Notes under the pieces: generated by a model
What the model was told of the DNA's origin: nothing
Databases searched by the model: none
The model's input: only the letters and a program-made list of their open reading frames with translations
Translations under genes and position numbers: made by a program
Assembly: GCF_001641335.1 (NCBI RefSeq)
Contig: NZ_LVEM01000001.1
Location: 966,580-1,030,579, forward strand
Direction of reading: 5' to 3'
Source: Bradyrhizobium stylosanthis
GTDB taxonomy: Bacteria > Pseudomonadota > Alphaproteobacteria > Rhizobiales > Xanthobacteraceae
Length of the DNA stretch: 64,000 bases
Part shown: in pieces, positions 55,037-64,000 of the stretch
Numbering within the stretch: position 1 is the stretch's first letter
Layout: each line of letters starts with the position of its first letter

Positions 55037-56598
55037 TGCGCCTCTTCGCCGCGCTTGCGACGCTGCTCCTTGTTGTCGGCTTCGCGACCGGCGCCTTTGC
55101 GCATGCGGCGCTCGTCGCGGTCGAGCCGGCGAGCGGCAGCATGCTGGCGGCTGCGCCCAAGTCCGTGGAGCTGCGCTTCAACGAGGCGGTGACGCCGGGC
55201 GCGGTCCGGCTGATCGACGGAGCGGGCAGGGCACGGGACGATGCGCGCGTCAGCGCATCGGGCGAGACGATCTCGGTCGCCATGCCGCCGGATCTGCCGC
55301 AAGGCACGGCAGTCGTGAGTTACCGCGTGATCTCACAGGACGGTCATCCCGTCGCGGGATCGGTGATCTTTTCGATCGGCATACCGACGGGAACGCAACC
55401 CCCCGCCAATGTGGACCGCGGGTTGAACGCGCTGATCTGGCTGGCGCGGGTCGGTCTCTATCTCGGGCTGTTCGTCGGCATCGGCGGTGTGTTCTTCGCG
55501 CGCTGTGTCGCCTGGTCGATGACGGGCCTGACCGTGCCGCGCGTCGCGCTGTTGGTCGGCATTCCGAGCGCGGTTGTCTCCCTGGGCGTGCTGGGTCTCG
55601 ATCTCCTCGGCCTGCCGCCGGCGGCGCTCGCAACGGTTGCTCCGTGGAAGGTCGCATTCGCAGCCAGCGCCGGCCCCGCGCTGCTCGTTGCAGTCGTGGC
55701 GATGCTGCTTGCAATGACGGCGCTGCGCAGCGCGTGGTATGCGCGCGCCTGCGCGGTCGTCGCATTCATCGGCGTCGGCCTGTCGCTCGCCATGACCGGG
55801 CACGCCGCAACGGCACCGCCGGAGGCGCTGACGCGGCCGGCGATTTTCCTTCATGGCGTCGGTGTCGCCTTCTGGATCGGAGCCCTCGCGCCGCTCGCCG
55901 CGCTGATGTCGAAGCCGGCCACTGCGGCTCTCCCGGTCGTGAATCGCTTTTCCCGCGTCGCTGTGCTGGCGGTCGGTGTGCTGGCGTTGACCGGTCTTGG
56001 CCTTGCCATCGTTCAGCTCGAAAAGCCGTCGGCGCTGGTCGAGACCCGCTACGGGACCATCCTGTCGATCAAGCTTGGTCTGGCCGTCGTCCTGCTGGCG
56101 CTGGCCGCACTCAACCGGTTTCGGCTGACGCCGGCCCTGGCGGGGAAGGGGAACGCCGCGTCTGCATTGAAGCGTTCGATCGTACTCGAATGCATCATCG
56201 CCCTCGGCATCTTCGCCCTCGTTGCCGGCTGGCGTTTCACGCCGCCGCCGCGGACCATTGTTCCCGAGACGCCGCTGGCGATCCACATTCACACCGACAA
56301 GGCGATGTTCCAGGTGCTGGTCTCGCCGGGGAAGGCGGGCGCCAACGACTTCGTGCTCCAGCTCATGACGGGAGAGGCGACGCCGCTTTCGGCCAAGGAG
56401 GTGACGCTGACGCTCAGCCTGCCCGAGCGCGGCATCGAGCCGATCGAGCGGGGCGCCTCGCTCGGACCTGACGGCTACTGGCATGTCGCCAAGGCCGAGC
56501 TGCCCTTCGCCGGCCGCTGGCATGTCCGGATCGATGCGCTGGTGACCGATTTCGAGCAGGTCACGCTCGAGGACGATCTCGAGCTGGCGCCCCCTTAG
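55036..56598 (+). CDS. pcuE: CopC-CopD-YtkA fusion, inner membrane copper transporter
   Basis: The 520-residue protein has a signal, then a CopC domain ([16 protein letters not shown] at the mature end, with the first His as copper ligand, and [15 protein letters not shown]). About eight helices form a CopD domain (residues about 135-400; [17 protein letters not shown]) and a C-terminal periplasmic YtkA-like domain starts at HIHTDKAM. This is the YcnJ/PcuE architecture, linked to copper uptake across the inner membrane. It closes the operon; proS follows after about 150 bases. Confidence 0.85.
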   Translation: MRLFAALATLLLVVGFATGAFAHAALVAVEPASGSMLAAAPKSVELRFNEAVTPGAVRLIDGAGRARDDARVSASGETISVAMPPDLPQGTAVVSYRVISQDGHPVAGSVIFSIGIPTGTQPPANVDRGLNALIWLARVGLYLGLFVGIGGVFFARCVAWSMTGLTVPRVALLVGIPSAVVSLGVLGLDLLGLPPAALATVAPWKVAFAASAGPALLVAVVAMLLAMTALRSAWYARACAVVAFIGVGLSLAMTGHAATAPPEALTRPAIFLHGVGVAFWIGALAPLAALMSKPATAALPVVNRFSRVAVLAVGVLALTGLGLAIVQLEKPSALVETRYGTILSIKLGLAVVLLALAALNRFRLTPALAGKGNAASALKRSIVLECIIALGIFALVAGWRFTPPPRTIVPETPLAIHIHTDKAMFQVLVSPGKAGANDFVLQLMTGEATPLSAKEVTLTLSLPERGIEPIERGASLGPDGYWHVAKAELPFAGRWHVRIDALVTDFEQVTLEDDLELAPP

Positions 56599-56749
56599 TG
56601 GGGCCTGCGCGGTTCAAGTTAAACCTCAAGGCAACGGAAAAATGACAAGGAATTCCGCCGCGTTAGCGGCTTTTCCTCATTCCCGGCCTTGTATTTTCGC
56701 TCCCAATCCGGTTTCACTGCAGGCCCTCACTGATTCCTCGAGTATTGCC

Positions 56750-58069
56750 ATGCGGTTGTCGCGATTCTTTCTGCCCATCCTGAAGGAAAATCCGAAAGAG
56801 GCGGAGATCGTCTCGCATCGGCTGATGCTGCGCGCCGGCATGATCCGGCAGGAAGCGGCCGGCATCTATGCCTGGCTGCCGCTCGGCTTTCGCGTGCTGA
56901 AGAAGATCGAGCAGATCGTGCGCGAGGAGCAGGACCGTTCCGGCGCGCTGGAACTGTTGATGCCGACGCTGCAGCTCGCCGACCTCTGGCGCGAGAGCGG
57001 CCGCTACGACGCCTACGGCCCGGAGATGCTCCGCATCGCCGACCGCCACAAGCGCGAGCTGCTGTACGGGCCGACCAACGAGGAAATGATCACCGAGATT
57101 TTTCGCGCGTACGTGAAGTCTTACAAGAACCTGCCGCTGAATCTCTATCACATCCAATGGAAATTCCGCGACGAGCAGCGTCCGCGCTTCGGCGTGATGC
57201 GCGGCCGCGAGTTCCTGATGAAGGATGCCTATTCCTTCGACCTCAACGAGGCCGCCGCGCGCGTCGCCTACAACAAGATGTTCGTCGCCTATTTGCGGAC
57301 CTTCGCGCGGATGGGGCTGAAGGCGATCCCGATGCGCGCCGAGACCGGTCCGATCGGCGGCGATCTCAGCCACGAATTCATCGTGCTCGCGGAAACCGGC
57401 GAATCCGGCGTGTTCATCAATCGCGACGTACTGGAGCTGCCGGTGCCGGGCGAGGACGTCGACTATGACAGCGACCTGACGCCGATCATCAAGCAGTGGA
57501 CCTCGGTCTACGCCGCGACGGAAGACGTTCATGATGCCGCCCGGTTCGAGCAGGAAGTGCCCGCGGACAAGCGGGTCAACACCCGCGGCATCGAGGTCGG
57601 CCAGATCTTCTATTTCGGTACCAAATACTCCGACGCCATGAAGGCCCTGGTCGCAGGCCCCGACGGCGTCGATGTGCCGATCCATGGCGGCTCCTACGGC
57701 GTCGGCGTCTCGCGCCTCCTGGGTGCCATCATCGAGGCCTGCCATGACGATGCCGGCATCAAATGGCCGGAGGCGGTGGCCCCGTTCCGCGTCTCGATCC
57801 TGAACCTCAAGCAGGGCGATGCGGCGGTCGATGCGGCCTGCGAGCAGCTCTATGCCGAGCTCCAGGCCAAGGGCGTCGACGTGCTCTATGACGACACCGA
57901 CCAGCGCGCCGGCGCCAAATTCGCCGCCGCCGACCTGATCGGCATCCCCTGGCAGATCATGATCGGGCCGAAGGGGCTCGCCGACGGCAAGGTCGAGATC
58001 AAGCGGCGCAGCGACGGCTCCCGCGAGACCATGTCGCCTGCGGACGCAGTCGCCCGGCTGGTCGGCTGA
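56750..58069 (+). CDS. proS: Proline--tRNA ligase
   Basis: The 439-residue protein is the short alphaproteobacterial ProRS without the large editing insertion. Class II motifs are present: [17 protein letters not shown] (motif 1), [14 protein letters not shown] and [20 protein letters not shown] (motif 2), [15 protein letters not shown] (motif 3), followed by the anticodon-binding domain. The start at [15 protein letters not shown] is the usual family start; an upstream frame from 56642 has no ribosome site. Confidence 0.95.
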   Translation: MRLSRFFLPILKENPKEAEIVSHRLMLRAGMIRQEAAGIYAWLPLGFRVLKKIEQIVREEQDRSGALELLMPTLQLADLWRESGRYDAYGPEMLRIADRHKRELLYGPTNEEMITEIFRAYVKSYKNLPLNLYHIQWKFRDEQRPRFGVMRGREFLMKDAYSFDLNEAAARVAYNKMFVAYLRTFARMGLKAIPMRAETGPIGGDLSHEFIVLAETGESGVFINRDVLELPVPGEDVDYDSDLTPIIKQWTSVYAATEDVHDAARFEQEVPADKRVNTRGIEVGQIFYFGTKYSDAMKALVAGPDGVDVPIHGGSYGVGVSRLLGAIIEACHDDAGIKWPEAVAPFRVSILNLKQGDAAVDAACEQLYAELQAKGVDVLYDDTDQRAGAKFAAADLIGIPWQIMIGPKGLADGKVEIKRRSDGSRETMSPADAVARLVG

Positions 58070-58141
58070 ATAGTGTTCATCGCGCGATAGCGGGCCGGTA
58101 ATCCGGCCACATTTGCCCCCGAATCATGGGATTATCGAGCG

Positions 58142-59422
58142 ATGGATGAAACCATGACTGAAGCCAAGCCAACCGCGCCTTTTGCGCCATTCGAGTGGAT
58201 GCTGTCGGCGCGCTACCTGCGGGCGCGCCGCAAGGAGGGATTCATCTCGGTGATCGCCGGGTTCTCGTTCCTCGGCATCATGCTCGGCGTGGCGACGCTG
58301 ATCATCGTCATGGCCGTCATGAATGGCTTCCGCAAGGAACTGCTGGACAAGATCCTGGGCCTGAACGGCCACATCCTGGTGCAGCCGCTGGAATCGCCGC
58401 TGACCGACTGGAAGGACGTCGCCGACCGCCTCAGCCAGGTCAAAGGCATCCGGCTGGCCGCCCCCGTGGTGGACGGCCAGGCGCTGGCGTCCTCGCCGTG
58501 GAACGCCTCGGGCGTCCTGGTGCGCGGCATCCGCTCCGACGACCTCAACAACCTCACCTCGATCGCCAAGAACATCAAGCAGGGCTCGCTCGAGGGCTTT
58601 GACGAGGGGCAGGGCGTCGCGATCGGCCGGCGCCTCGCCGACCAGCTGTCGCTGCATGCCGGCGACAGCATCACGCTGGTGGCGCCGAAGGGCGCGGTCA
58701 CCCCGATGGGCACCACGCCGCGCATCAAGCCCTACAAGATCGTCGCCGTGTTCGAGATCGGCATGTCCGAATACGATCTCGGCTTCGTGTTCATGCCGCT
58801 CGCGGAGGCGCAGGCCTATTTCAACCGCAGCAACGACGTCACCTCGATCGAGGTGTTCACCACCAATCCCGACCAGATCGTCGCCTTCCGCCAGGCGGTG
58901 ACGGAGGCGGCGGGCAGGCCGGTGTTCCTGGTCGACTGGCGGCAGCGCAACTCGACCTTCTTCAACGCGCTCCAGGTCGAGCGCAACGTGATGTTCCTGA
59001 TCCTGACTATGATCGTGCTGGTCGCGGCGCTCAACATCGTCTCCGGCCTGATCATGCTGGTGAAGGACAAGGGCAGCGACATCGCGATCCTGCGCACCAT
59101 GGGCGCCTCGCAGGGCTCGATCATGCGCATCTTCCTGATCACCGGCGCCTCGATCGGCGTGGTCGGCACGCTGGTCGGCTTCATCGTCGGTCTCGTCATC
59201 TGCCTCAACATCGAGTCGATCCGGCAATTCCTGTCCTGGCTGACCTCGACCGAGCTGTTCTCGCCGGAGCTCTACTTCCTGTCGAAGCTGCCGGCCGAGA
59301 TCGACATCGGCGAGACCACGGCGGTCGTCATCATGGCGCTGACGCTGTCGTTCCTGGCGACGCTGTATCCGTCCTGGCGCGCCGCGCGCCTCGACCCCGT
59401 CGAAGCGCTCCGGTACGAGTGA
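58142..59422 (+). CDS. Lipoprotein-releasing ABC transporter permease (LolC/LolE)
   Basis: The 426-residue protein has an N-terminal helix ([20 protein letters not shown]), a large periplasmic domain of about 220 residues, and three C-terminal helices ([44 protein letters not shown]). Start 58142, or the ATG at 58154. A single permease gene forming a homodimer with LolD is usual in alphaproteobacteria. It releases lipoproteins from the inner membrane towards LolA. Confidence 0.93.
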   Translation: MDETMTEAKPTAPFAPFEWMLSARYLRARRKEGFISVIAGFSFLGIMLGVATLIIVMAVMNGFRKELLDKILGLNGHILVQPLESPLTDWKDVADRLSQVKGIRLAAPVVDGQALASSPWNASGVLVRGIRSDDLNNLTSIAKNIKQGSLEGFDEGQGVAIGRRLADQLSLHAGDSITLVAPKGAVTPMGTTPRIKPYKIVAVFEIGMSEYDLGFVFMPLAEAQAYFNRSNDVTSIEVFTTNPDQIVAFRQAVTEAAGRPVFLVDWRQRNSTFFNALQVERNVMFLILTMIVLVAALNIVSGLIMLVKDKGSDIAILRTMGASQGSIMRIFLITGASIGVVGTLVGFIVGLVICLNIESIRQFLSWLTSTELFSPELYFLSKLPAEIDIGETTAVVIMALTLSFLATLYPSWRAARLDPVEALRYE

Positions 59423-59429
59423 GGGGCTG

Positions 59430-60131
59430 ATGGAGCAGCAGGGGGCTGACGATGTACCGGTCATTTATCTCCACGAGATAAAGCGGCAGTACTTGCAGGG
59501 CGAGGTGCCGCTGACGATCCTGGACGGCGCCAAGCTCGCGCTGTGGCCGGGCCAGTCGGTTGCGCTGGTCGCGCCGTCCGGCTCGGGCAAGTCGACGCTG
59601 CTGCACATCGCGGGGTTGCTCGAAGCGCCCGATTCCGGCGAAGTCTATGTCAACGGCGCGCCGACCTCGCAGCTGCCCGACATCGAGCGCACCCAGCTGC
59701 GCCGCACCGATATCGGCTTCGTCTACCAGTCGCACCGGCTGCTGCCGGAGTTCTCGGCGCTCGAGAACGTCATGATGCCGCAGATGATCCGCGGCCTGAA
59801 GAAGTCCGAGAGCGTCAAGCGCGCCAAGGAGATTTTGGGCTATCTCGGCCTCGGCGACCGCATCACCCATCGTCCCGCGGAGCTGTCGGGCGGCGAGCAG
59901 CAGCGCGTGGCGATCGCACGCGCGGTGGCGAACGCGCCGCGGGTGCTGTTCGCGGACGAGCCGACCGGCAATCTCGATCCGCACACCGCGGACCACGTGT
60001 TCCAGGCCCTGATGCAACTGGTCAAGGCGACCCAGGTCTCCATGCTGATCGCGACCCACAACATGGAGCTCGCCGGCCGCATGGACCGGCGCGTGTCGCT
60101 GGCGAACGGCCAAGTCGTCGAGCTCGAATAA
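59430..60131 (+). CDS. lolD: Lipoprotein-releasing system ATP-binding protein
   Basis: The 233-residue ATPase has Walker [10 protein letters not shown], the LolD/MacB-type region [22 protein letters not shown], signature [13 protein letters not shown], Walker [13 protein letters not shown] and H-loop ATHNMELA. It starts eight bases after the permease stop. In many relatives dnaE follows; here the next gene is on the other strand. Confidence 0.94.
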   Translation: MEQQGADDVPVIYLHEIKRQYLQGEVPLTILDGAKLALWPGQSVALVAPSGSGKSTLLHIAGLLEAPDSGEVYVNGAPTSQLPDIERTQLRRTDIGFVYQSHRLLPEFSALENVMMPQMIRGLKKSESVKRAKEILGYLGLGDRITHRPAELSGGEQQRVAIARAVANAPRVLFADEPTGNLDPHTADHVFQALMQLVKATQVSMLIATHNMELAGRMDRRVSLANGQVVELE

Positions 60132-60260
60132 AAAGTTACGAAAACAACCCCATGCACAGTAGCCGAACACCGGCGGCTACTGGCGGGGTGACGCCTCCCA
60201 ATCCTTTGAGATGCCGGGCATAACCGCTGCGACCGCGCATCGCCGCAGCGGGACGGCGAA

Positions 60261-61340
60261 TTACGGCCTGATGACCGTCAGTTTGAACGGGCCGCCGTTG
60301 GCCGCGGCGTGCGCAACGGCGTCGTTGGCGTGGTCGAGGTCGAAGGCGGTGGTCTCATACTCCTCCAGCCGCAGCAGCCCCGAGCGCACCAGAGCGATCA
60401 GGCGTGCGGCCGCGTCCGGCGGATACATCCAGACGCCGCGAATACTGATGCAGTTGCGCATGATCCAGGGGTAGGGCAGCTCGAGGCCGGCGCCGCCGGC
60501 CATCCCAACGCCGCCCATCAGCACGACGCGGCCATAGGCCCGCACCGTCATGACCGCCGCGCGCACAACGGTCGGACTGACCGAGGGCGGCATGATGTCG
60601 AACACGCAGTCGATCGGGCCGGGCGCGGCGCGCTTCATCGCCTCGCGGTCGTCATCCTCATTGCCGGTCAGCCTGACCGGCTTCACCCGGCTGCCGAAGC
60701 GGCGGACGAGGTCAGCGAGGATCGTCTCGTTGCGGCCCGGCGTCACCACGCAGGCCGCGCCCATCGCCAGCGCGACGGACACCGCCGCGCTGCCGAAATT
60801 GCCGGTGGCGCCGCTCACCAGCACGGTCTCGCCGGCTTGCAAATTGGCGGCGAGGAAGCCGCCATAGGGCACCAGCAGCGTGCCGAGCGCGCACCATTGC
60901 GCGGCCTGCTCCGGCGTGATCTCGCCGATGCGTTTGACGTTCTCGGTGGGCACGCGCATCTGCCCGGCAAACGAGCCATGGCGAAAATGCTGCTGTAGCC
61001 GCATGCCGCCGGGACCGGCGGCCGTGAGTCCCTGCAGGGCGATGTCAGGCGCGACGGCATCGTCGCGCGAGCGCACCGTCGGGTCGCAGAACACCCAGTC
61101 GCCGACGCTGAGCTTCGTCGCGTCCGGGCCGACCGCGCGCACCCGGCCGATGCCGCCCGGTCCGGGGATGATCGGCAGGTCGAGCGCATAGTTGCGCGTC
61201 CCGTCGAAGACCTCGTTCATGTAGGACAGCACGCGCGTGGCTACGACGTCGATGATGACCTCGCCGGTGCCGAGCACCGGTTCGGGGACAGTCTCGATCG
61301 CCAGGGGCGAGCCGAAGGATTTGAGCACGGCAGCTTTCAT
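60261..61340 (-). CDS. MDR-superfamily oxidoreductase lacking the usual zinc ligands
   Basis: The 359-residue protein has a GroES-like N-terminal half (AAVLKSFGSPLAIETVPEP) and a Rossmann half (VLVSGATGNFGSAAVSVALAMGA, nucleotide-binding). In place of the GHE zinc motif of alcohol dehydrogenases it reads PGPGGIGRV, and the catalytic Cys position is not evident (RVLSYMNEVFDG). It is therefore more like quinone oxidoreductases. The start is MKAAVLKSF at 61340. It is divergent, with a 109-base gap, from an XRE regulator that likely controls it. Confidence 0.85.
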   Translation of the reverse strand: MKAAVLKSFGSPLAIETVPEPVLGTGEVIIDVVATRVLSYMNEVFDGTRNYALDLPIIPGPGGIGRVRAVGPDATKLSVGDWVFCDPTVRSRDDAVAPDIALQGLTAAGPGGMRLQQHFRHGSFAGQMRVPTENVKRIGEITPEQAAQWCALGTLLVPYGGFLAANLQAGETVLVSGATGNFGSAAVSVALAMGAACVVTPGRNETILADLVRRFGSRVKPVRLTGNEDDDREAMKRAAPGPIDCVFDIMPPSVSPTVVRAAVMTVRAYGRVVLMGGVGMAGGAGLELPYPWIMRNCISIRGVWMYPPDAAARLIALVRSGLLRLEEYETTAFDLDHANDAVAHAAANGGPFKLTVIRP

Positions 61341-61449
61341 GATGTTCACCTCGGGGATGGATGAAGCCGATATGCCCCGCCCTTGAACGGACAAGAAGGC
61401 CTGGTATTATCCTAGTATTGCAAAATCCCTCCATCGCGGGAGCGACATC

Positions 61450-62223
61450 ATGGCCGATCCACGCCGCGTCGAATTCGGCGACTTCCTGCGGTCCCGCCGC
61501 GAGAAGCTGTCGCCGAAGATCGTCGGGCTTCCGGCAGGCCGCCGGCGCCGTACCGCGGGACTGCGCCGCGAGGAGGTCGCGCAGCTCGCCGGCATCGGCG
61601 TCGACTGGTACATCCGCCTCGAGCAGGGCCGCACCGTCAGTCCCTCGGTCACCACGATCGACGCGCTGGCCCGTGCGCTGCGCCTGTCGAAGACCGAGCA
61701 CGCGCATCTGAAGGCGCTGGCGCGCGACGGCGACAAGCGCGCGTTCGTGCCGGAGGTCGTGCCGCCGTCGATCCGGCGGATGATCGAGAGCCTGAACCAG
61801 CCGGCCTACATCACCGGGCGGCGGTGGGACGTGCTGGCCTGGAACGATCCCGCCGAGGAGATCTTTGCTTTCGGTCAGTTGCCCGAGCAGGATCGCAACA
61901 CGCTGCTCCTCATGATGACCAACAAGCAGACGCGCAAGCGTTACGGCGCAGGCTGGGCCGACGTCGCCAAGGCCATGGTCGCGATGTTTCGCGCCACCCA
62001 CGACGTCTGGGCCGGCGATCCCGCCTTCACCGAGCTGCTGACGCGGCTGCGCGCGGGCAGTCCGGAATTCGTCAAATGGTGGGAAGCGCACGAGATCCGC
62101 AGCACCATGTCGGGCCGCAAGACCATGAACCATCCGACCCTCGGCGTGCTGCATTTCGAGCACACGAGCTTTCAGGCCAATGACGATCCCGCGCTGAAGC
62201 TTGTGATCTACACGCCGGTTTAG
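61450..62223 (+). CDS. XRE-family regulator with MmyB-like ligand domain
   Basis: The 257-residue protein has an N-terminal helix-turn-helix (RREEVAQLAGIGVDWYIRLEQG, then SVTTIDALARALRLS) and a C-terminal PAS-like MmyB domain (RRWDVLAWNDPAEEIF, RYGAGWADVAKAMVAMFR, GVLHFEHTSFQAND). Proteins of this group regulate a divergent oxidoreductase, which matches the layout here. Its stop overlaps that of the converging DMT gene by four bases. Confidence 0.9.
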   Translation: MADPRRVEFGDFLRSRREKLSPKIVGLPAGRRRRTAGLRREEVAQLAGIGVDWYIRLEQGRTVSPSVTTIDALARALRLSKTEHAHLKALARDGDKRAFVPEVVPPSIRRMIESLNQPAYITGRRWDVLAWNDPAEEIFAFGQLPEQDRNTLLLMMTNKQTRKRYGAGWADVAKAMVAMFRATHDVWAGDPAFTELLTRLRAGSPEFVKWWEAHEIRSTMSGRKTMNHPTLGVLHFEHTSFQANDDPALKLVIYTPV

Positions 62224-63080
62224 GCTGCCCGGATGACCGGTCGTATTTGCGTCATGGCGACGCCGGAGATCGCGAGCAGCCCGCCAACAATCAGTTTCGG
62301 CGTCACCTCGTCGCCGAGGAACAGCACGCTCGACATCAGGGCGAACACCGGGAGCAGCAGGCCGAAGGGCGCGACGCGACTCATCGAGCAGCGCGCGATC
62401 AGCCAGAACCAGAGACTAAAGCCGACGATGCCGCCGATGAAGATCGTGTAGGCGAGGGCGAGCCAGCCGCGTCCATCCGCTGAAGCGAGGCTTGCCAACT
62501 GGCCGTATTCGAGCAGCAGCGACATCAACAGCACCTGCGGCACCGTCAGCAGCGACGACCATCCCATCAGCATCAAGGGATCGAACGGCCCGTAGCGTTT
62601 GGTCAGGACGTTGGAGACCGCGAATGCGAAAGCGGCCCCGATCACGAGCAGCAGCGGAAGCGGCCTTGCCGACAGGCCGGGCTCGGCTGCCAGCACGACC
62701 ACGCCGGCGAACGCAAGCGCCACGCCGGCGGACGTGGTCAGAGACGGTCGTTCCGCGAGCAGCGGCCACGCCAGCAGGACGGTGAAGGGCGTGGCGAGCT
62801 GGTAGGCGACCGCCGACATGCTTCCCGAGCCGAGCCCAAGGCCGACATAGAACAGCCCGAAGTTCAGACCGCCGAGGAAGATCGAGATGGCGATGACAGG
62901 GCCGAGCTGTCGACGCGTTGGCCTTTTGACGAAGGGGACGAGCAGCAGCGCAATGGCGAGAAAGCGCAAGGCGAGGAAGAAGAGCGGCGGAAATTCCGCG
63001 ACGCCGACCTTGATGGCCACGAACTGATAACCCCAGAGCAGGGGTACCGCCACCGCGCAGACGATCTGGATCGCGGACAT
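62220..63080 (-). CDS. DMT-superfamily (EamA) transporter
   Basis: The 286-residue protein has ten helices in two EamA repeats (LLWGYQFVAIKVGVAEFPPLFF; then VSNVLTKRYGPFDPLMLMGWSS in the second). The start is MSAIQIVC at 63080. These carriers export amino acids or metabolites. A perfect operator-like palindrome lies at 63098-63111 before the start, with the same half-sites as one before the TetR gene, so the TetR protein probably represses it. Confidence 0.87.
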   Translation of the reverse strand: MSAIQIVCAVAVPLLWGYQFVAIKVGVAEFPPLFFLALRFLAIALLLVPFVKRPTRRQLGPVIAISIFLGGLNFGLFYVGLGLGSGSMSAVAYQLATPFTVLLAWPLLAERPSLTTSAGVALAFAGVVVLAAEPGLSARPLPLLLVIGAAFAFAVSNVLTKRYGPFDPLMLMGWSSLLTVPQVLLMSLLLEYGQLASLASADGRGWLALAYTIFIGGIVGFSLWFWLIARCSMSRVAPFGLLLPVFALMSSVLFLGDEVTPKLIVGGLLAISGVAMTQIRPVIRAA

Positions 63081-63097
63081 CGGACTTCTTCCTTTCA

Positions 63098-63111
63098 AGA
63101 CCGATCGGTCT
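63098..63111. promoter_or_regulatory. TetR operator before the DMT transporter
   Basis: AGACCGATCGGTCT is a perfect 14-base palindrome located 18 bases upstream of the transporter start. It shares half-sites (AGACC-N4-GGTC) with the one at 63772-63797 and resembles the AGACC/GGTCT boxes of NemR-like TetR regulators. Confidence 0.7.
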
Positions 63112-63151
63112 AAATATCGACGCGCCGATACGACGCGCGTCATACGGGTGG

Positions 63152-63766
63152 TTAGCTCACGAAACGGTCGAGAAGAGCGTCAGCACTGGCTTGCGACGAG
63201 GTCCGCGCCGGCGTGGTCTTGCCGATCACGCGCAGGCCTTCGACGAAACAGACGAGAATGCGGGCGGCGCTTGCAGGCTCGACACGATCCGCCAGCTTCT
63301 CCGCCGCCTTGGCGCGGGACAATGCATCGGCGAGCCTCGCCTCCATCGCCTTGAAGAAGCCCGCGACGCGGCGGCCGACCTCGGCATCCTGGCCGGCCAG
63401 CTCCATGGCGGTGGCGACGAGCAGGCAGCCGCGACGTCCATTGGTGCCGCTGGTGCGCTCGACATAGCCGGCAAGGAAGGTTCGCAGACCCTCGACGGGA
63501 TCCCTGTGCGGGGCAAGCTCGACGTCCATCCGCGCGATGGCGTCGGCGATGTAGCGATCGAGTGCAAGCAGGAACAGCGAGTGCTTGTCGCCGAACGCGG
63601 CGTAGAGGCTGCCGCGCGACAGCCGCGTCGCGCGAAGAAGATCCGGCAGCGCCGTAGCGTGATAGCCGCGCGACCAGAACACATTCATCGCGCGTTCGAC
63701 GGCGGCATCGACGTCGAAGCTTCGCGGGCGGCCGCGGGTCGGTTGCACGGGGGCTGGGCGGAGCAT
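63152..63766 (-). CDS. TetR-family transcriptional regulator
   Basis: The 204-residue protein has the TetR DNA-binding domain: SFDVDAAVERAMNVFWSRGYH and the helix-turn-helix LPDLLRATRLSRGSLYAAFG with DKHSLFLLALDRYI. A helical ligand-binding domain follows. The start MLRPAPVQ at 63766 is preferred because earlier in-frame ATG codons lie within the operator. It is upstream of the DMT gene with a 71-base gap and shares an operator with it, so it probably controls both. Confidence 0.9.
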   Translation of the reverse strand: MLRPAPVQPTRGRPRSFDVDAAVERAMNVFWSRGYHATALPDLLRATRLSRGSLYAAFGDKHSLFLLALDRYIADAIARMDVELAPHRDPVEGLRTFLAGYVERTSGTNGRRGCLLVATAMELAGQDAEVGRRVAGFFKAMEARLADALSRAKAAEKLADRVEPASAARILVCFVEGLRVIGKTTPARTSSQASADALLDRFVS

Positions 63767-63771
63767 CGCGG

Positions 63772-63797
63772 ATATATAGACCATTCGGTCCATATAT
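63772..63797. promoter_or_regulatory. TetR operator overlapping its own promoter region
   Basis: ATATATAGACC-ATTC-GGTCCATATAT, arms matching at 10 of 11 positions, begins six bases before the start chosen for the TetR gene. With the palindrome at 63098 it shares AGACC-N4-GGTC, indicating autoregulation. Confidence 0.7.
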
Positions 63798-63823
63798 CGC
63801 AAGGGCCACTTCCGAGCCCGATC

Positions 63824-64000
63824 CTATGGCGCCGGCGCCGCCGAAGGCGTTGCGCTGGCGTTCGGCTGCGGAACCGGAGGCCACGGACTGATCGGGCTGA
63901 GCGCCGACAGCGCGCAGGATGATTTGAGCTGGCTCCACAGCGAGGCGAGGCCCGTCAGGTCGATGTCGAATTTGGTCTCGTCGGTCTTGTCGTCCGGCAT
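63824..64000 (-). CDS. Fragment at the right edge, function unknown
   Basis: A minus-strand frame enters from the right edge and stops at 63824. The visible 58 residues are hydrophilic (MPDDKTDETKFDIDLTGLAS) and then Pro/Ser/Ala-rich up to the end (WPPVPQPNASATPSAAPAP). The first codon inside the window is ATG, so either this is a tiny complete gene or the C-terminus of a longer one. The Pro/Ala-rich end gives no family hint. Confidence 0.4.
   Translation of the reverse strand: MPDDKTDETKFDIDLTGLASLWSQLKSSCALSALSPISPWPPVPQPNASATPSAAPAP

Overview
The window is GC-rich, densely coded chromosomal DNA that looks like Bradyrhizobium or a close relative (Alphaproteobacteria, Hyphomicrobiales). The evidence is the alphaproteobacterial order nuoA-N, birA, rnj, mce, DUF1467 and further on proS-lolC-lolD; a copper-acquisition operon like the pcu operon described in Bradyrhizobium; small secreted and membrane proteins typical of the genus; and intergenic palindromes of a kind common there. 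I see no insertion sequence, prophage, integrase or CRISPR array.

Layout. (1) 1-2.6 kb: the end of a CzcCBA/CusCBA-type metal efflux operon on the minus strand, with a divergent CDF-type transporter. (2) 2.6-7.2 kb: a minus-strand island built around an ECF sigma factor and its NrsF (DUF1109) anti-sigma factor. It also holds Met/His-rich small proteins, a cytochrome b561-like protein and secreted peptides. Three promoters with the same architecture (TCAC-N6-GTGA-N3-TGTAACC-N16-CGAA) read into this island; this is the strongest regulatory signal in the window. (3) 7.3-10.6 kb: pepT, an HU-like protein, tRNA-Asp, a FkbM methyltransferase with a SEC-C tail, and a small membrane protein with a clear terminator. 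(4) 10.7-16.4 kb: an MFS transporter and Rieske oxygenase divergent from a MarR regulator, then a TonB-dependent siderophore receptor. (5) 17.1-32.7 kb: all 14 subunits of complex I in order A to N. A FkbM methyltransferase is inserted between nuoD and nuoE, a small membrane protein between nuoE and nuoF, and NuoL carries a His/Asp-rich loop. (6) 32.7-35.9 kb: birA, rnj, mce and DUF1467. (7) 36-56.6 kb: a block separating DUF1467 from proS, with mtnK, a dipeptide-type ABC operon, a ThrE exporter, a sugar ABC operon, a globin, a possible small RNA, and a six-gene copper operon (DUF2946, TonB receptor, PCu(A)C, YtkA-like, DUF1775, CopC-CopD fusion). (8) 56.7-64 kb: proS, lolC/E and lolD, an MDR oxidoreductase divergent from an XRE regulator, and a DMT exporter with a TetR regulator sharing one operator motif.

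How the genes fit together. Three separate groups handle metals: efflux at the left edge, the ECF island, and the copper operon. Each begins with, or is preceded by, a small secreted protein with a CxxC motif. The nuo block supplies the respiratory entry point, and PCu(A)C-type copper delivery is known to serve terminal oxidase assembly, so the two themes meet in respiration.
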